Notes: generated from the letters alone by a model not told the origin. Shown: positions 35,575 to 47,520, counted from the first letter of the stretch. The stretch: 64,000 nucleotides of DNA from Microcebus murinus (GCF_040939455.1 NC_134108.1:47305501-47369500), one strand, 5' to 3'. Translations and numbers: made by a program.

Positions 35575-35954
35575 TCTATCCATCAGTTCAGGCTGCCATA
35601 ACAAAATACCAGGACTGGGGGACTTACACACCAGAATTTTGTTTTCTCATAGTCTGGAGACTGGAAGTCCAAGATCATGGTGCCGGCAGGGTCAGAATCT
35701 GGTGAGCCTCTCTCTGTGGCTTGCAGATGGCTGCCTTCTTGCTGTGTCCTCAACTGACCTTTTCTCTGTACATGCCCCCCTGCTGTTTCTATCTCTTCCC
35801 ATAAGGACACCAGTCCTGTTGGATTAGGGCTCTATCCATGTGAACTTATTTATCCTTAATTACCTCCTTAAAGGCCCTATCTCCAAATACAGTCACATTG
35901 GGGATTAGGGCTTCACCACATGAATATTAGGAGGACACAATTAAGTCCATAACA
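35575..35954 (-). repeat. MLT1-type solo LTR (ERVL-MaLR), antisense
   Basis: GGCTGCCATAACAAAATACC, CTGGAAGTCCAAGATCATGG, CTCCAAATACAGTCACATTGG and CACAATTAAGTCCATAACA identify it. Flanks AATGG (35570-35574) and CATGG (35955-35959) are a 5-bp target duplication with one change. Confidence 0.9.
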
Positions 35955-35996
35955 CATGGGTATAAAAATTCTGCCAGAACCTGGGGAAGGGGGGAG

Positions 35997-36037
35997 AGCG
36001 CGCGCACGGGCCAGCACACACGCGCACATGCACGGGC
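35997..36037. repeat. CG/CA alternating purine-pyrimidine tract
   Basis: GCGCGCGCACGGG followed by CACACACGCGCACATGCACGG is an imperfect alternating tract of the kind that can adopt Z-DNA. It directly follows the MLT1 LTR. Confidence 0.65.
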
Positions 36038-36894
36038 CCCTCTCTGTTGCCAGCATTCTCTTCCTCCTTGGCCTCATTTGGGAAGCCCACAGAATAGCAA
36101 ATGGCTTTGCTCTCCTGCAGTGGCCCAGCTTGGCCTGCCCAGTCTAGCTGCCTCCACACGGTCCCAACCTGCAAAGACACTGCTTGGGAGAGGCTCCCAG
36201 ACACGTCCTGTCTCACACAGCGGTTCCATCACAGCCCCCTCCTGGCCTCCAGCTGCCAGCAAAGCGGAACAAGAGAGAATGAACCACAGCAGGGAGGAGA
36301 AGGAATTAGGGGACTGGAACAGGAGGGTGACATTTAGTTTTAAAAGAAAGAAATGCGGCCTTTCCTTTTGCTTTTCTGTTTAACATTTTCCACAGGGTTT
36401 TTTTCCTCCACATTTCTCCAGGTCTCCAATTCTGAAAGCACTAAAGGAACAACCCCTTAGCTCTCGCAGTTGAGACAGTTGATGAGTGATGTGGGAGAAT
36501 GCAGTCTAATTGGGTCCTTCATTAACCCACCCCTGACTTAACAGAGGGAGGCTGTTCAGTTACAAATAGTTTTTATTCTGCTAAATCAGACGCTCCTCAT
36601 GCTGTATCATCTGCCTGCAAATTAGCTTGAGGCACAAGCTTTGCATTATGCAAAGTATTTATTCTCACAATTAATATGCTGGAAAGTGTGGTTTCACACT
36701 TTCCTGCCAGCACAGGGTTTCTCATCGGGAGTGAACCAGTTCACCTGGGGCACTGTTACAAAATACTCAAGCCTTGTGCTTGCTCCCCTCCAACCCCCGT
36801 GAGAGTGGGAGCGTGCGGGGCCCCTCAGCCCTGTGCCATTAGCCCCCACGTCACTACTTCTTATCTTACTGCTTCTTCAGAGGTTTCTTATTAA
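36038..36894. other. Unique DNA with a candidate regulatory block (36395-36680)
   Basis: No exon is recognised. 36395-36680 is repeat-free and rich in homeobox- and POU-like AT motifs (CTAATTGG, ATTAACC, CAAATTAGC, CACAATTAATATG). It contains a perfect 17-bp palindrome. Function is inferred from motif content only. 36716-36800 may be a degraded MER5-type fragment. Confidence 0.4.
36639..36655. promoter_or_regulatory. 17-bp palindrome with paired POU/C-EBP-like half-sites
   Basis: CTTTGCATTATGCAAAG reads the same on both strands around a central base. Each half contains TTTGCAT/ATGCAAA, like an octamer half-site. Binding is not shown. Confidence 0.35.
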
Positions 36895-37110
36895 ATTTTT
36901 CAAATATAGTATTCTTTTTTGTTGTTGCTGTTGTTGCTTGACTAAACCCAGTGACCAATTTGCTTTTCTAAAATCTATCATTTTGTTATAGAAAATTTCA
37001 AATTTATAGAAAGTAAACAGTATAGTATAAGTGACCCTATGTGCCCTCACCCAGCTCTAACAGTGATCAACGTTTTGCTATTCTTGCTTCATCTATATCT
37101 GGATTATTGT
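36895..37110 (-). repeat. Old L1-like 3' region, antisense
   Basis: GAAAATTTCAAATTTATAGAAAG, GTGCCCTCACCCAGCTCTAAC and TTGCTTCATCTATATCTGG resemble the same ancient L1 region as at 27175. Family assignment is tentative. Confidence 0.4.
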
Positions 37111-37194
37111 TATTTTTTGACTAATTCAATTTTGTTTCATAGATATGAGAATGAGCTAAAAATTGGTTACGTGTCCTTACCACATACTAAATTG

Positions 37195-37365
37195 ACTGTG
37201 TGTGAGGTGCTTCCCACACCTTACTGCATTTGATCCTCACAGCATCCCTAGGCATTGGTACCCACATTTTATAACTATAGAAACTGAATCTCTAAGAAAT
37301 TGCACACCTGCCCCAAGTCTCCCAGCTAGTAAGTGCTCAGGCAGGGATTCATATCCAGAGGTATC
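37195..37365 (+). repeat. MIR SINE, sense
   Basis: TTTGATCCTCACAGCATCC, CCACATTTTATAACTATAGAAAC and GTCTCCCAGCTAGTAAGTGC follow MIR order. Confidence 0.85.
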
Positions 37366-37419
37366 TGAAAAGCATGTTTTTCCCTCTAAACTACACTTTA
37401 CAAGAATTAAGACCATGGG

Positions 37420-37585
37420 AAAAAAACGTATAGTTAAAACTTTTGTAGTATAGATAGATGGATAGCTATGTGATGAAGCAAATATGTTGTAATATTAATG
37501 TTAGAAGGTAGGTGATAAGAGTATGGCTCTTCAATGTAAAATTCTTGAGACTTTTTGAAATTTTTCACAATAAAATATTGGGAGT
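37420..37585 (+). repeat. Old L1 3' end, sense
   Basis: ATAGATAGATGGATAGCTATG, a TCTTCAATGTAAAATTCTTG segment and TTGAAATTTTTCACAATAAAA match the end of an L1ME-type 3' UTR. Confidence 0.55.
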
Positions 37586-38719
37586 GGAGGATTCCAACAG
37601 AAGCAAACCTTGTCTTAACTATCAAGCAGTGATCAAGACACAAACTATTTACAGATACCTATCTTGTTGATATCTGCAACAAAGAGACAGATTTGAGACT
37701 TGGTTGAATTTTAACCTTAAAAATAGCAAGCCAAGGATAGAGATCACTTGGAGAGTAAGTAATCAACCTTAACTGGTGAGTTCTTAGAGAACTCAGAAAA
37801 CCAGATGCAGAAGCAAAGCCTTTTCTGGGAGGCCCCCCAACTGTGGGCTGACACAACAGCTTGGGAAGCCTCCTCGCTGTTGCTGTGCATGGAAAGCCTG
37901 GGCCAGTCACCATGATAGACAATTCTTTTATCCACCTCAGGCCACTTAGGTGGGGACTCCATGGTGATTTCTTTTTACCAAGTACCAAACAGAATATTTT
38001 GTATACCTATAACCTATGTGTTAAAGCTGTTCCTTTGCATGAAAGGGCGTATTCAATTTTTTTATGCTATATAAAAAACATTGAGCCACCCACACCACTC
38101 CATGATGTAATAATGCAAGCCCTGCTTTGGTGATGAGCTTGCCTGGCCAGGAGCTACTGAGCAGTTGGGAGTGATGGTTGGAGGCAGAGATAGCCTGGTT
38201 TAAGGGATTCCCAACAGCATTTTCTTGCTGAAGGTCCAAGGAGACCCTGGGGGGCAGCCAGAAGGCCCCTCTCCCAGTCCTGCAGAGAGTCCCAGGGGTA
38301 CCAGCAACTACTGTTCTCCTTGCCAAGCTTGTCTGCCATGGGCAGCACCCCACACACATGCTTAAGTGCGTGAAGCCAAGTGTTCCTGGCTTTGGACTGC
38401 TGAAGAGGGAGCCACTTAGAGATGTGAAAGCCACTTTCCAGAATACTCCAGGGACCCCTCAAAGTGTAAAACTATGGTCACACCAGGAAACAAAGACATT
38501 TCCAACAACAACCTTTCCCACTGATTTCCAGCTTCACCTTCCAAAATTACAGCTGAATCTTGGGGCCCACTTGATCCACTGGTATTCCTACCATTATGCT
38601 GTTTTCCTTTCACTATACATGAGCAGAATATAAAGCCCCGAAGAGGAACATGTCTCATGAGCTAACTACTCCATCAGCTTCCTTCATCCTGAAATCTCTG
38701 GGCAGCACAGGCTAGAAGG
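37586..38719. other. Unique DNA, nothing recognised
   Basis: Minus-strand frames of 137, 109 and 102 codons overlap one another and plus-strand frames. No domain is recognised. Confidence 0.4.
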
Positions 38720-38925
38720 AAGAATAGGCTTTGTAATCAGATCTGGGTGTGAATCCCAGCACCACCATTACTGGCTTTGAGATTTTGGGAAAGTTGCCTC
38801 TTTTCTTTGAGCCCAGCTCATAGGATTATTGCAAGATTTGAAGTGAGATAAAGTTTGTGAAGGCACCTAACCAAGTCTCTGGCTCATGGCAAGTACAACT
38901 AAGTGGTGGTTTCCCTTTTCTGGCA
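38720..38925 (-). repeat. MIR SINE, antisense
   Basis: TTTGTAATCAGATCTGGGTGTG, GATTTTGGGAAAGTTGCC and CATAGGATTATTGCAAGATTTG follow reversed MIR order. Confidence 0.8.
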
Positions 38926-40209
38926 CATGTGTGATACAATGTAGATCTCTGCCTTCAGTCCCTGTCCCTACCACTAGCCGGTGGTATGGACACATCTTGG
39001 CGTCTTTGTATCTCTGCACTGCAGTTCCATCATCAGAAATGAACTGCCTGTTCTCTAAGACATAGGTTTGTTTCTTTTTTTTTTTTTTTAAGTTATACTA
39101 TTTAGTTGCTCCTTAGAGAAGCCCCTAAGATTATGAAAGCATAGGAAGGTCCTGAGCATGGGTGGTGGGCAACCCAGAAGGGGTGAAGGCTGGGGGCAGA
39201 CAGGAGACTGTGGGATTGGTGAAATTCAGGTAGGGACTGCAAGGGAGATATGAGCAAAGTGAGACTGAAATCAAAAGGTTGGCATTTCTAAAAACTAGCA
39301 TTTTCCTTAGGAAATTTTGCCAAAGAAGACTTAGTTACCCCCACATCGAGGAGTGTGGGGTGCCTGTGTTCTGGTCACTTCCCCATGGGAAGCCTAACTG
39401 CAGTCTGGGCCCCACGTGACTCCCCACTGGGGAGGCTCACAGGCGGCCTGGGTGAGACCACTGCAGCATTCCTGCCCACGCGCTACTGCCTCCCTCCCAA
39501 GAACGACTTCCGCTGTTAGTACATGTGGTCTCACAGTCAGGAGAGCTGGTTCTCTCGGTTTTGCATAACACACACTAAATTTGTTGTTAGATTTGCAGTG
39601 GAGCCTTGCTTGCAGATCTTCTCTCCTTGTTGGCCCCTTCCTGCTGCAGTCGTCCAGGCACTTGGGACACATGTCCGTCCTTCTCCACAGCTGCGAAGAG
39701 CCCGGTAGTTGGGTTTCCCTAAATACAAGCAGATGGAAGTGAGCTGGAGGAGTGTGGAGGCAATTAGAGGATTCTTCCTCCCAGCAGTGAGGGTTTGCTC
39801 TCTCTTTGGGTATGTAGCTGTTCTTGCTCATTTTTATCTTCCATTTGGGTTTTGTCAGACTGTTAGCTTTTTTTCCTGGCTGCTTTTTGCTGCTGGTTGC
39901 AGGAGCTTGCAAAAGGGAGTGGTTTGGTTGCTTATTGTTTGGAGTCAAACTTTTCACAGTGAGGTATGGGTGATGCAGGATGATGATGATACTTCCTATT
40001 TGTAAGATATTATGCAACTTGAAGAATGTTTTCACTTACGTCACTGTCTCACTTGGTCTGGACAGAGGCCCAGAAAAAATGGAGGCTCTCCCCACTCTGC
40101 TAGAGTGAGAGCTTTCCCTTATCTTTTACGCCATCTCTAGTCAGACCACAAAGGGGAGAGTAATCAAGTGAAAGAAAACTGCAGCCTTCTGCTTGCTTTC
40201 TTTTCTCTT
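38926..40209. other. Unique DNA containing the longest open frame of the window
   Basis: A minus-strand frame at 39394-40035 (213 codons) has no domain, no signal peptide and no start context that I can defend, and plus-strand frames overlap it. A T tract lies at 39069-39089. I do not call a gene. Confidence 0.4.
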
Positions 40210-40425
40210 CCTCCTTTCAGTCAGTCATTTAAATATTTCTCAAACACTTTCCGAATGCACTGCTAGATTCTCTTGTGAAAAATAATTGTAGCAGACAATC
40301 TCTGCCATCAGGAGCTTATAATGTAGTTGGAGAAACAGGACATACAACTGTGAGTTTATGTAAAAGTGCCTGGCACAGAAGACACTAAGAAACTAAGTGT
40401 TGAGTGAGTGGGTGAATGAATGAAT
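40210..40425 (-). repeat. L2-derived sequence
   Basis: CTCTGCCATCAGGAGCTTATAATG is antisense L2-like. GTGCCTGGCACAGAAGAC with a GTGAATGAATGAAT end at the right resembles a sense L2 tail, so two pieces may be joined. Confidence 0.5.
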
Positions 40426-41693
40426 ATGTAACGTAGCCCACCAAAGTTCTGAAAAGTAAGAAGGAGGAACCGAAAGGTCCCCAGTCCTCCATGGCAATGG
40501 GCACAGAGGGTGCAGCACCCTCAGAGTGCTCGGGTGCCTGGGAATGAGCAGGTGAGAGGTCCTGGCACTGTTGTGGATTGCCCGCTTTTGAGATTTGCCA
40601 TCCATTAGTGTTGCTGAATGAGGGCTGGAAGTAAGAGAGGAAGCCATGTGGATATTATGTGTATAAGCTGAGAAGGGTGAGCAGGAAAAATGCCATTCTT
40701 TGCTCTTAATGGTGAGACGAGTATGAAGAGGGAGGCAGATGGACAGATGAAGAGAGAGTTTGCTCATAAAATTGTCAGGGAATTTTCAGTGAAATTACCC
40801 TGCCTTAAAAGATTTATCTCCTGTATTTGAGACCTGTGCTCTGGCTGTGAGAAGACAATGGGGAGAATGAAAGAGATTCTTGGCCATGCACAGGCAACAG
40901 TGAAATGACGTCAGTGTCCCACTTGCACAGGACCGAGTGTTGGGGACAAGCCAAGGAATCGAGAGGGAGTGACCAGTTGGGGCCTGAGGAGCTGAGGGGA
41001 GGCTCATCAGAGGGGGAAGACTCACATGGAGCGTGGCCAGTGGACAAGATGTGTGAACGGCACGGACAGTTGTGTGGAGATACTATACACACCGTGCTGG
41101 CTGGAGAGTGTGCTACGGGCAGAGGGAGACAGGTGGAAAAGGTGTAGGGACACTGGTGTAGAAGGTTCGGAGCTGGATAAAATCGCTGAGCAGGGAAGTG
41201 ACAGATGAAGGTGGTAAATGGAGCTTTTGTCCATGCCCACAGTTCTCGTTCGTGTCCTGCTGTCCCAGGTGCACTGTCCCCGCTGATGGTGCGAGAGTAA
41301 GCAGCTTCTTGGGATGGCATCAAGCCCTTTCAGCCTCTCCTGGGGGCACTGATAGACCCCAGGCCATATGCCCAGTGGAGAACAGGAGTAAGAAAAGAAT
41401 ATCCTACAGTATAAATGTCGGTCGGACACTTTGTCAGTTGTTTTGACTGCCAGGAACTGTACTTAATTTGTGGATGTTTTAGAAACCGCCACAAGTTTGT
41501 GTGTTTTATAAACTGCAGGTGTTTTCATTATGGTGGAGTTTAAAAAATAACATGTACATTAACAGACACTCCCAGGGTAGATAGAGTACTAGAAATAAAA
41601 AAGAGCACGAAGGACAAAAGTCACCTATGATTCCATCACACAGAAATAATCACACATATAGTTAGTATTTTGTTCAATGTCCTTTCCCGGTGT
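40426..41693. other. Unique DNA, nothing recognised
   Basis: Overlapping minus-strand frames of 124, 169 and 135 codons occur without domains. Confidence 0.4.
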
Positions 41694-41927
41694 AAATTTT
41701 TTTTTTTATTTCGTAATATTACAGGGGTACAAATGTTTTGGTTACATAAATTGCTTTCATACAGTTTGAGTCAAAGTTACTGTACCTGTTAGGTATGAAG
41801 TTAACCATCCTCTCCTCCTCCCTCTCACCTGCTTGATTTCCGATGAATGTTATTTCCATATGTGCATGAAAGTGTTGATCGGTTAGTTCCCATTTAATGG
41901 TGAGTACATATGGTGTTTGTTTTTCCT
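41694..41927 (-). repeat. Young 5'-truncated L1 3' end, antisense
   Basis: A T tract, ATTACAGGGGTACAAATGTT, GGTTACATAAATTGC and GTGTTGATCGGTTAGTTCCC match the L1 tails at 27965 and 31290. Confidence 0.85.
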
Positions 41928-42196
41928 TAGAAATTTTTAAAAATGATTTAAAATTGTACTTAATGTTTTATATCCTCCTTTTTAAACATGGCAATATACC
42001 CTGAATATTTTTGTGTCAATAAACTTATTTCACAATATGAATTTAGTGCTTTCAACTATTTCATTATAGGTATGTACCATCATTTGTTTAACCAATCAAA
42101 TAGGAAATTAGTCTCCTATTTTTGCTCACTTTGGTGTTTCCAGTGGGTTAGATTTTTAACATATTTTTTTAAAATACCATAATAGTATTTTCAGAT

Positions 42197-42585
42197 AACC
42201 TTGTTTTTATTTTTTTTTTTTTATTTATTTATTTATTTATTTTTTTTTTTTTTTGAGACAGAGTCTCGCTTTGTTGCCCAGGCTAGAGTGAGTGCCGTGG
42301 CGTCAGCCTAGCTCACAGCAACCTCAAACTCCTGGGCTCGAGCGATCCTTCTGCCTCAGCCTCCCTGGTAGCTGGGACTACAGGCATGTGCCACCATGCC
42401 CGGCTGATTTTTTATATATATATCAGTTGGCCAATTGATTTCTTTCTATTTATAGTAGAGACGGGGTCTCGCTCTTGCTCAGGCTGGTTTTGAACTCCTG
42501 ACCTTGAGCAATCCGCCCGCCTCGGCCTCCCAAGAGCTAGGATTACAGGCGTGAGCCACAGCGCCCGGCCAACCTTGTTTTTATT
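42197..42585 (-). repeat. Lemur-type Alu, antisense, with target duplications
   Basis: The element itself is about 42212-42570: a long T-rich tail with TTTA repeats, GAGACAGAGTCTCGCTTTGT, GGCCAATTGATTTCTTTC and a GCGCCCGGCC end. A perfect 15-bp duplication AACCTTGTTTTTATT lies at 42197-42211 and 42571-42585. The low divergence and perfect flanks suggest it is the youngest Alu here. Confidence 0.97.
42219..42244. repeat. TTTA microsatellite in the Alu tail
   Basis: Several tandem ATTT units interrupt the T tract of the Alu. This is a common source of length polymorphism. Confidence 0.8.
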
Positions 42586-43784
42586 GAGTTAATTACTGAG
42601 TCAGATCCAAGTGAATATAGAACCTTCTCTACAATTTATCTCGTTTTTATTATCACTTCATCAAAAATGATAATCAAGATTCTGTAGAAAAAAAAATTAC
42701 ACATGCCATAGTGTGCTTCTCTAAGACAGTTAACAGCAGGGGCAGACCAGTCCCCATGCCAGTGGGTGTACCTGAGTGTGGAATAAGAGTGTGGGGGTCT
42801 TGATCAGACCAAGTGGTTCTTAGAATTTAAGTGTCATCCTTAAGTGCTTGGTTGAAGTGAAATTTCAACAGATGCTTTTTCAAGTAACCCTCAATATTAC
42901 CTTCATGTAGGTGAAGAAGCAAGCATTCAAGAACCTTTTTAGCGCTCTGTGTCTCCCTACTTCTTGACCAATGTCCCCCTTCACAACTCTTGTCCCCTTC
43001 CCAAGGTGGGATGCCATGTGGAAGGCTGCTTCCTGCTGGCTTTATTACAAGCTGTGTAGAAGAGAAGGTGTAACAGTATTTTTCCTTTGAGGCAGAGTGT
43101 GATTTGCAGAGGCCGGGACTTCCTGCTTGTGTTTCTTTTCCAGTAATAAGTGTGATTCACCACAGTTCAAGGTAGCCCCATCTACAACGCCTCATTTTTT
43201 TGAAGCAGGATTTTTCCATGGGAGTAGAATTGAGAGGACTCCTGTAAGTTTTCCATGAAATTATGCTCCCTGCCTCTCAGAGTTTTGCAGTATAATTAGG
43301 TTACTTTGTTTTTTTCTTAATTATTTTTTTTACCATCCTGTGCTTATCTGGGTGAGGTGTCTTTTGAAGAGCAGGAGATGAAGGTTAAGAAAAATAAGCA
43401 TGGTGTTCTATTTTTCATTAATTACTTTGTCTAATTGTTGCTGTGCATAGGAACACAATTTTTCATATTAAACTAATACTTGGACGTTTGCTGAAGCCTT
43501 TTATCAATTCTGACAATTTATCTGCATTTCTCTTAGATTTTTCTGTGTAACCAATCATATAATTTATGAATAAATACAAGTTTTTGTTCTTCTTTTTCTA
43601 TCTTGCATTTTTTATTTATTTTTATTTCTTGTCCTGCCATTTTGGCTGGGACGTGCAGTACAGTGTTATAAAGAAATAGGGACAACACAGCCTTAGCTTG
43701 TTACTGATTATAAGGGAAAGGCTGCTAACATGTCACCATTGTGCATGCTTACTATTGGGTTTTGGTAAATACTTTTTATTAAAT
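42586..43784. other. Unique DNA, nothing recognised
   Basis: No repeat or exon is recognised. The right end becomes AT-rich and may belong to the following L1. Confidence 0.4.
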
Positions 43785-45230
43785 TAAGAAAGTTCCATTC
43801 TGATCCTAGTTTGCTAAGAATTCTGTTTTTGAAAATTACAAATAAGTGTTAAATTTTATTGAATGCTTTTTATGTATGTATTGATAAAATCATAGGGGTT
43901 TTCTCTTTTAATCTGATAATGGGGAAATTATTGTCATCAGTTTTTAACATTAAATCATCTTTGCATTATTGGTAATAATCTAGATTAGTCATAATATATT
44001 TTATGCACTATTGGATTGTTTGCTAGTATCTTATTTAGAATTTTCATATATGCATTCTTAGCTGTGATTGGTCTATAATTTTCCTTTCCTACTGTCTTTG
44101 ATTTTAGTACTAAGTTTATGCTAGTGCTTTTTCATTTTCTAACTTTTATTTTTCTTTTGGCCTAAAAAACAGGTTTTTGTCTTTAAAACCATCTGTACCT
44201 GATGTTTATTGGTTATTTTTTTTTTTTTTTGGTGGAGGAATGAGTAGATTTTTAACAAATGCATCAGTTTCTTTAATAAGATTACTCAGTTTTCTCTTTA
44301 TTCTTGTTTCAGTAATAAGTTGAATTTTTCTGTGAAGTTATTCATTTCACTGACATTTTCAAACTTAATGGCATATAATTTTTCATAGTACTGTATGTTA
44401 TTATTTGTTAATCTCTGCTGAATTTGTAGTTATGTTTTTGCTCTCGTTCCTAATACTATCATTTGTACCATTTCTGTGTTTTTCTTGATGAGTTTGGTGA
44501 TTTGTCTCTTATATTACTCTTTGCAAATAAATAGCTTTTCCTTTTTCATCTTCTCTAGTGTATCTTTGTTTTCTGATTTTAATTTCTACCCTTTATTATT
44601 TCCTTCTTCCACTTTCTTTGGATTTACTCTTGTTTACTTTCTGACCTCCTGAGTTAGATACTCATTAATTTTCGGTCTTTTTTTTCTTTCTAGGATAAGA
44701 TTTAATATTTTCCTCTAAGTAATGTTTTAGTGGAATCTGACACATTCTAATATGAAGGCTTTTCATCACTCAGTTAAAAAAATGTTATAATTACCATAAT
44801 TGTTTCTTCTTTGATTCATGAGTTTTATTAGAGGTGTCATTTTAAATTCCCAAATGAATGAGAATTTTTAGTTATCATTTTGTCACAGATTTCTAACCAA
44901 AAAGTCTATTATGGTCTGAGAATGTTGTTTGTATGATACCAGATCCACAGAATTTATTGACAGTTTGTGGCCTAGTATGTGGCCAATCCTTTTTCAATAT
45001 TCCATGAATTTTTTTTTTAGTGCATATTCTCTGATGGGGACTGAGGAGACAGAGTTCTAAATATGCCTATTAGAGTAAACATCTTAATTGTGTTGTTCAC
45101 ATCTTCTATGTCTTTATTCATTCATTAACTTCTAAGAGAGGTGTTATTAAAATTCCCCACTGTTTGGCAGTCTGTCCTTACAATTCTGATGATTTTCTTT
45201 CTACATGGTTATATCCATTTCCTCGGAAGA
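43785..45230 (-). repeat. Old L1 ORF2 region, antisense
   Basis: Order of landmarks in antisense ORF2: AAATTTTATTGAATGCTTTTT, GATTGGTCTATAATTTTCC, TTTTTCTTGATGAGTTTGGTG, ATTATGGTCTGAGAATGTTG, AGTATGTGGCCAATCC, AGAGAGGTGTTATTAAAATTCC. High divergence and many stops leave no open frame, so this is a decayed L1M copy. Confidence 0.75.
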
Positions 45231-45411
45231 GTAATAAGGAACTTTTCATTGACAATATCCTCTTTCCTCAAAATGTGGATTTTTTTCTTTTGGCTTCTAA
45301 GTAACTATGAATCCTGCCTCTCAGAAGCCCTGACTGCAAGGCATTCATTTCCAGATCACCTTGTTAGCTTCTACACAATGGGGTAATTTAGGAGAAAAAA
45401 CAAGTATCATA

Positions 45412-45720
45412 AAATCATAGAGCTACCATGCTTAAAGAAGCCTTAAAACTCATCAATTCCAACCAGTCTCCATCCAGACTCTACCACAACATCTCTAGTG
45501 TCAAGATATTTGTTATAATCTTTGGAATGTTCTCATTATTCAAAATGAGTCCTAAGAAAATATTCTTCCATATAACAACCAATCAGTTGTTTTTTTTAAG
45601 ACAGCTTAAATATTGTCTTCTCGAAGAAAAACAGCAAAACAATTTTCTGTTTTGTATTAGTTTTTCCCAACATAATTCCAGGTCTTGTTATCATCACAAT
45701 TACTGTTTTCTGAATAAATG
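45412..45720 (+). repeat. Possible ancient CR1/L3-like fragment
   Basis: AAATCATAGAGCTACCATG, then AAACTCATCAATTCCAACC, resemble a CR1/L3 lead segment. The rest cannot be matched with confidence. Confidence 0.3.
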
Positions 45721-45784
45721 CTAAATTCTGTATAGTCATGGTTTGAGAGACTGTCAGATTATATACACATGGGAGGGGGGGATT

Positions 45785-45791
45785 GGTGTGT

Positions 45792-45828
<37 letters not shown>
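45785..45828. repeat. TG dinucleotide microsatellite
   Basis: About twenty TG units run here with one TA interruption near the left end, flanked by a G-rich stretch at 45772-45780. Confidence 0.95.
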
Positions 45829-45830
<2 letters not shown>

Positions 45831-45839
45831 AAGGAATAT

Positions 45840-46959
45840 TTTGTTGGGTAATTATTAAAGAAGCTCCTCAGGAAAACATCCTGTATTGAGGCTAAAACCA
45901 ACTTACCCCACCATATGACTTCTCTCTCTCTCTGTCTCAAAGAAACAAGTGAGAATCAGAGACTGTGACCCTTGCCCGTTGTTCTTAAGCATGTACACCA
46001 GGATCTGTGTGATTCTTTTCCTGAAGATAAACAACATACTGCACAGGGAAGGAAAACAACACATAATTTTCCTGTTTAAAAAAAAAAAAGAAAAGATCCA
46101 TCTTGGTTTAGAAATTATGCTGGCTTGCTTTTTCTATGTTTCTAATAGAGAATAAGGAGAAACTTCACCTTCATTTGCCAACATGAGGTAAGTGTTATGT
46201 TTGCAAGTTCCAGAGATCACAGTTTTATATACCGAGGGAAGGTAATAAAAGGTGTCGGATGCCCCTGTCCCCCGTGGGACCTGTACCCCACTGTGCTTGC
46301 AGGGAGTTGGCCGTGGGCCATAGGCACACCAGCCCTACCTACCCTCAGGATCCTTTCCAACCATCAGAAAAGCAAACCCTAGCATGGGGCCAGAACTACT
46401 CAGACAGTTGAGGAGTCCACCTTCAGACAGACAATGCAAGAAATATCTTCATATGGCTTAGCATTGTGTTTGGTAAGGAATAGAGGGTCAGTATTGTCCT
46501 TTTGACTGGTCTCTGCCTCTTGGTTATTTTGTTATCATAACGATTTAAAAAATCAAAGTTGAGTGTTAACGAAGAAAGGATAAATGTAGCCTCTGGTTTG
46601 GCAGGTCCTGCACTGTGTCTTCCTGTTAGCCTCCGTGGCTCAGCCTAAATAAGAGAGGGCCTCCCTCATGATACCCAGGACCTCTCTTGGTTGCTAAGCA
46701 ACTTTATCCAGCATGTCTGTATCAAGAGCACCAATGTTTCTCAGTGTTTCTGGAGTCCCAACTTGAGCGAGGCCAGAGCTCATGCTATATTTCAGTAAAT
46801 ACCACACTAGCTCACACTTTTAAGCAGCCGTGTCAAACAAATGATTCAAATTGAAATTACTTTCAGCTAGCATCCACCCCCCCCCCAATCCTCTTCACAC
46901 ATGCTGCTGCTAAACCACATGTTCCCTGTCCTGTACTGAAGCAGCTTTTTTTTTATTCA
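45840..46959. other. Unique DNA, nothing recognised
   Basis: A short TC-rich run lies at 45919-45938. No exon is supported. Confidence 0.4.
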
Positions 46960-47520
46960 GGCCCTCACGTTTCTCCTTGCTAATTTTATCATGTCAGTTG
47001 TGGCCTATTACTCCAGCCTAAGCCAGATATTTTTGTATATTGGGATCGTCAATTATAGCATTTCCTATTCCTCCAAAAGTTTGTTCCATCTGAATATTTT
47101 ACCAAGCAAATTTTCCCTATCTTCGTCTAAGATGCTGGCAAAGTTGTTGAAGAGCTCAGAGCCTCGTTTTTATGCCCCTAGAGACCACCTTCTAGGTAGA
47201 CATGGACTCACCAATCAGGCCCATTTAAACATTATCATTCACTTCATTGCCCTAGTATCCAGCCCACATTCTCCTGTCTTCTTTCCAAAAAATATTATGA
47301 GAGGCCATTTTGGATGATACATTACTGAAATCCATAAAGAACCATGTTTCTCTGATCTCTGTCAAAATGGAAACTGAGATTAATATCCCTCCTATGAGCA
47401 TCCTGTATGAGATATCAGACCAAATACTGAAACACTTTGGTAGGATTACCCAAATTTGGCTTGTTTTTTTCATATTAACATGCCTGATATTTTTTCTATA
47501 AGATCAACTTTTTCTATAAG
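46960..47520 (+). repeat. Ancient CR1/L3-like LINE fragment
   Basis: TCCAAAAGTTTGTTCCATCTG, GATGCTGGCAAAGTTGTTG, CTAGAGACCACCTTCTAGG, AGACATGGACTCACC and ATTACTGAAATCCATAAAG follow the order of a widespread old mammalian CR1/L3-type repeat. The name is from memory. The 108-codon frame inside is not a gene. Confidence 0.5.

Noticed and set aside
40814..41429. 169- and 135-codon minus-strand frames as a gene
   Set aside because: They overlap each other in different frames, lack domains, and plus-strand frames cover the same bases.
46183..46195. GAG|GTAAGT, a perfect splice-donor consensus at 46188
   Set aside because: No upstream acceptor with an open exon and no protein similarity was found. 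Such 9-mers occur by chance in 64 kb.
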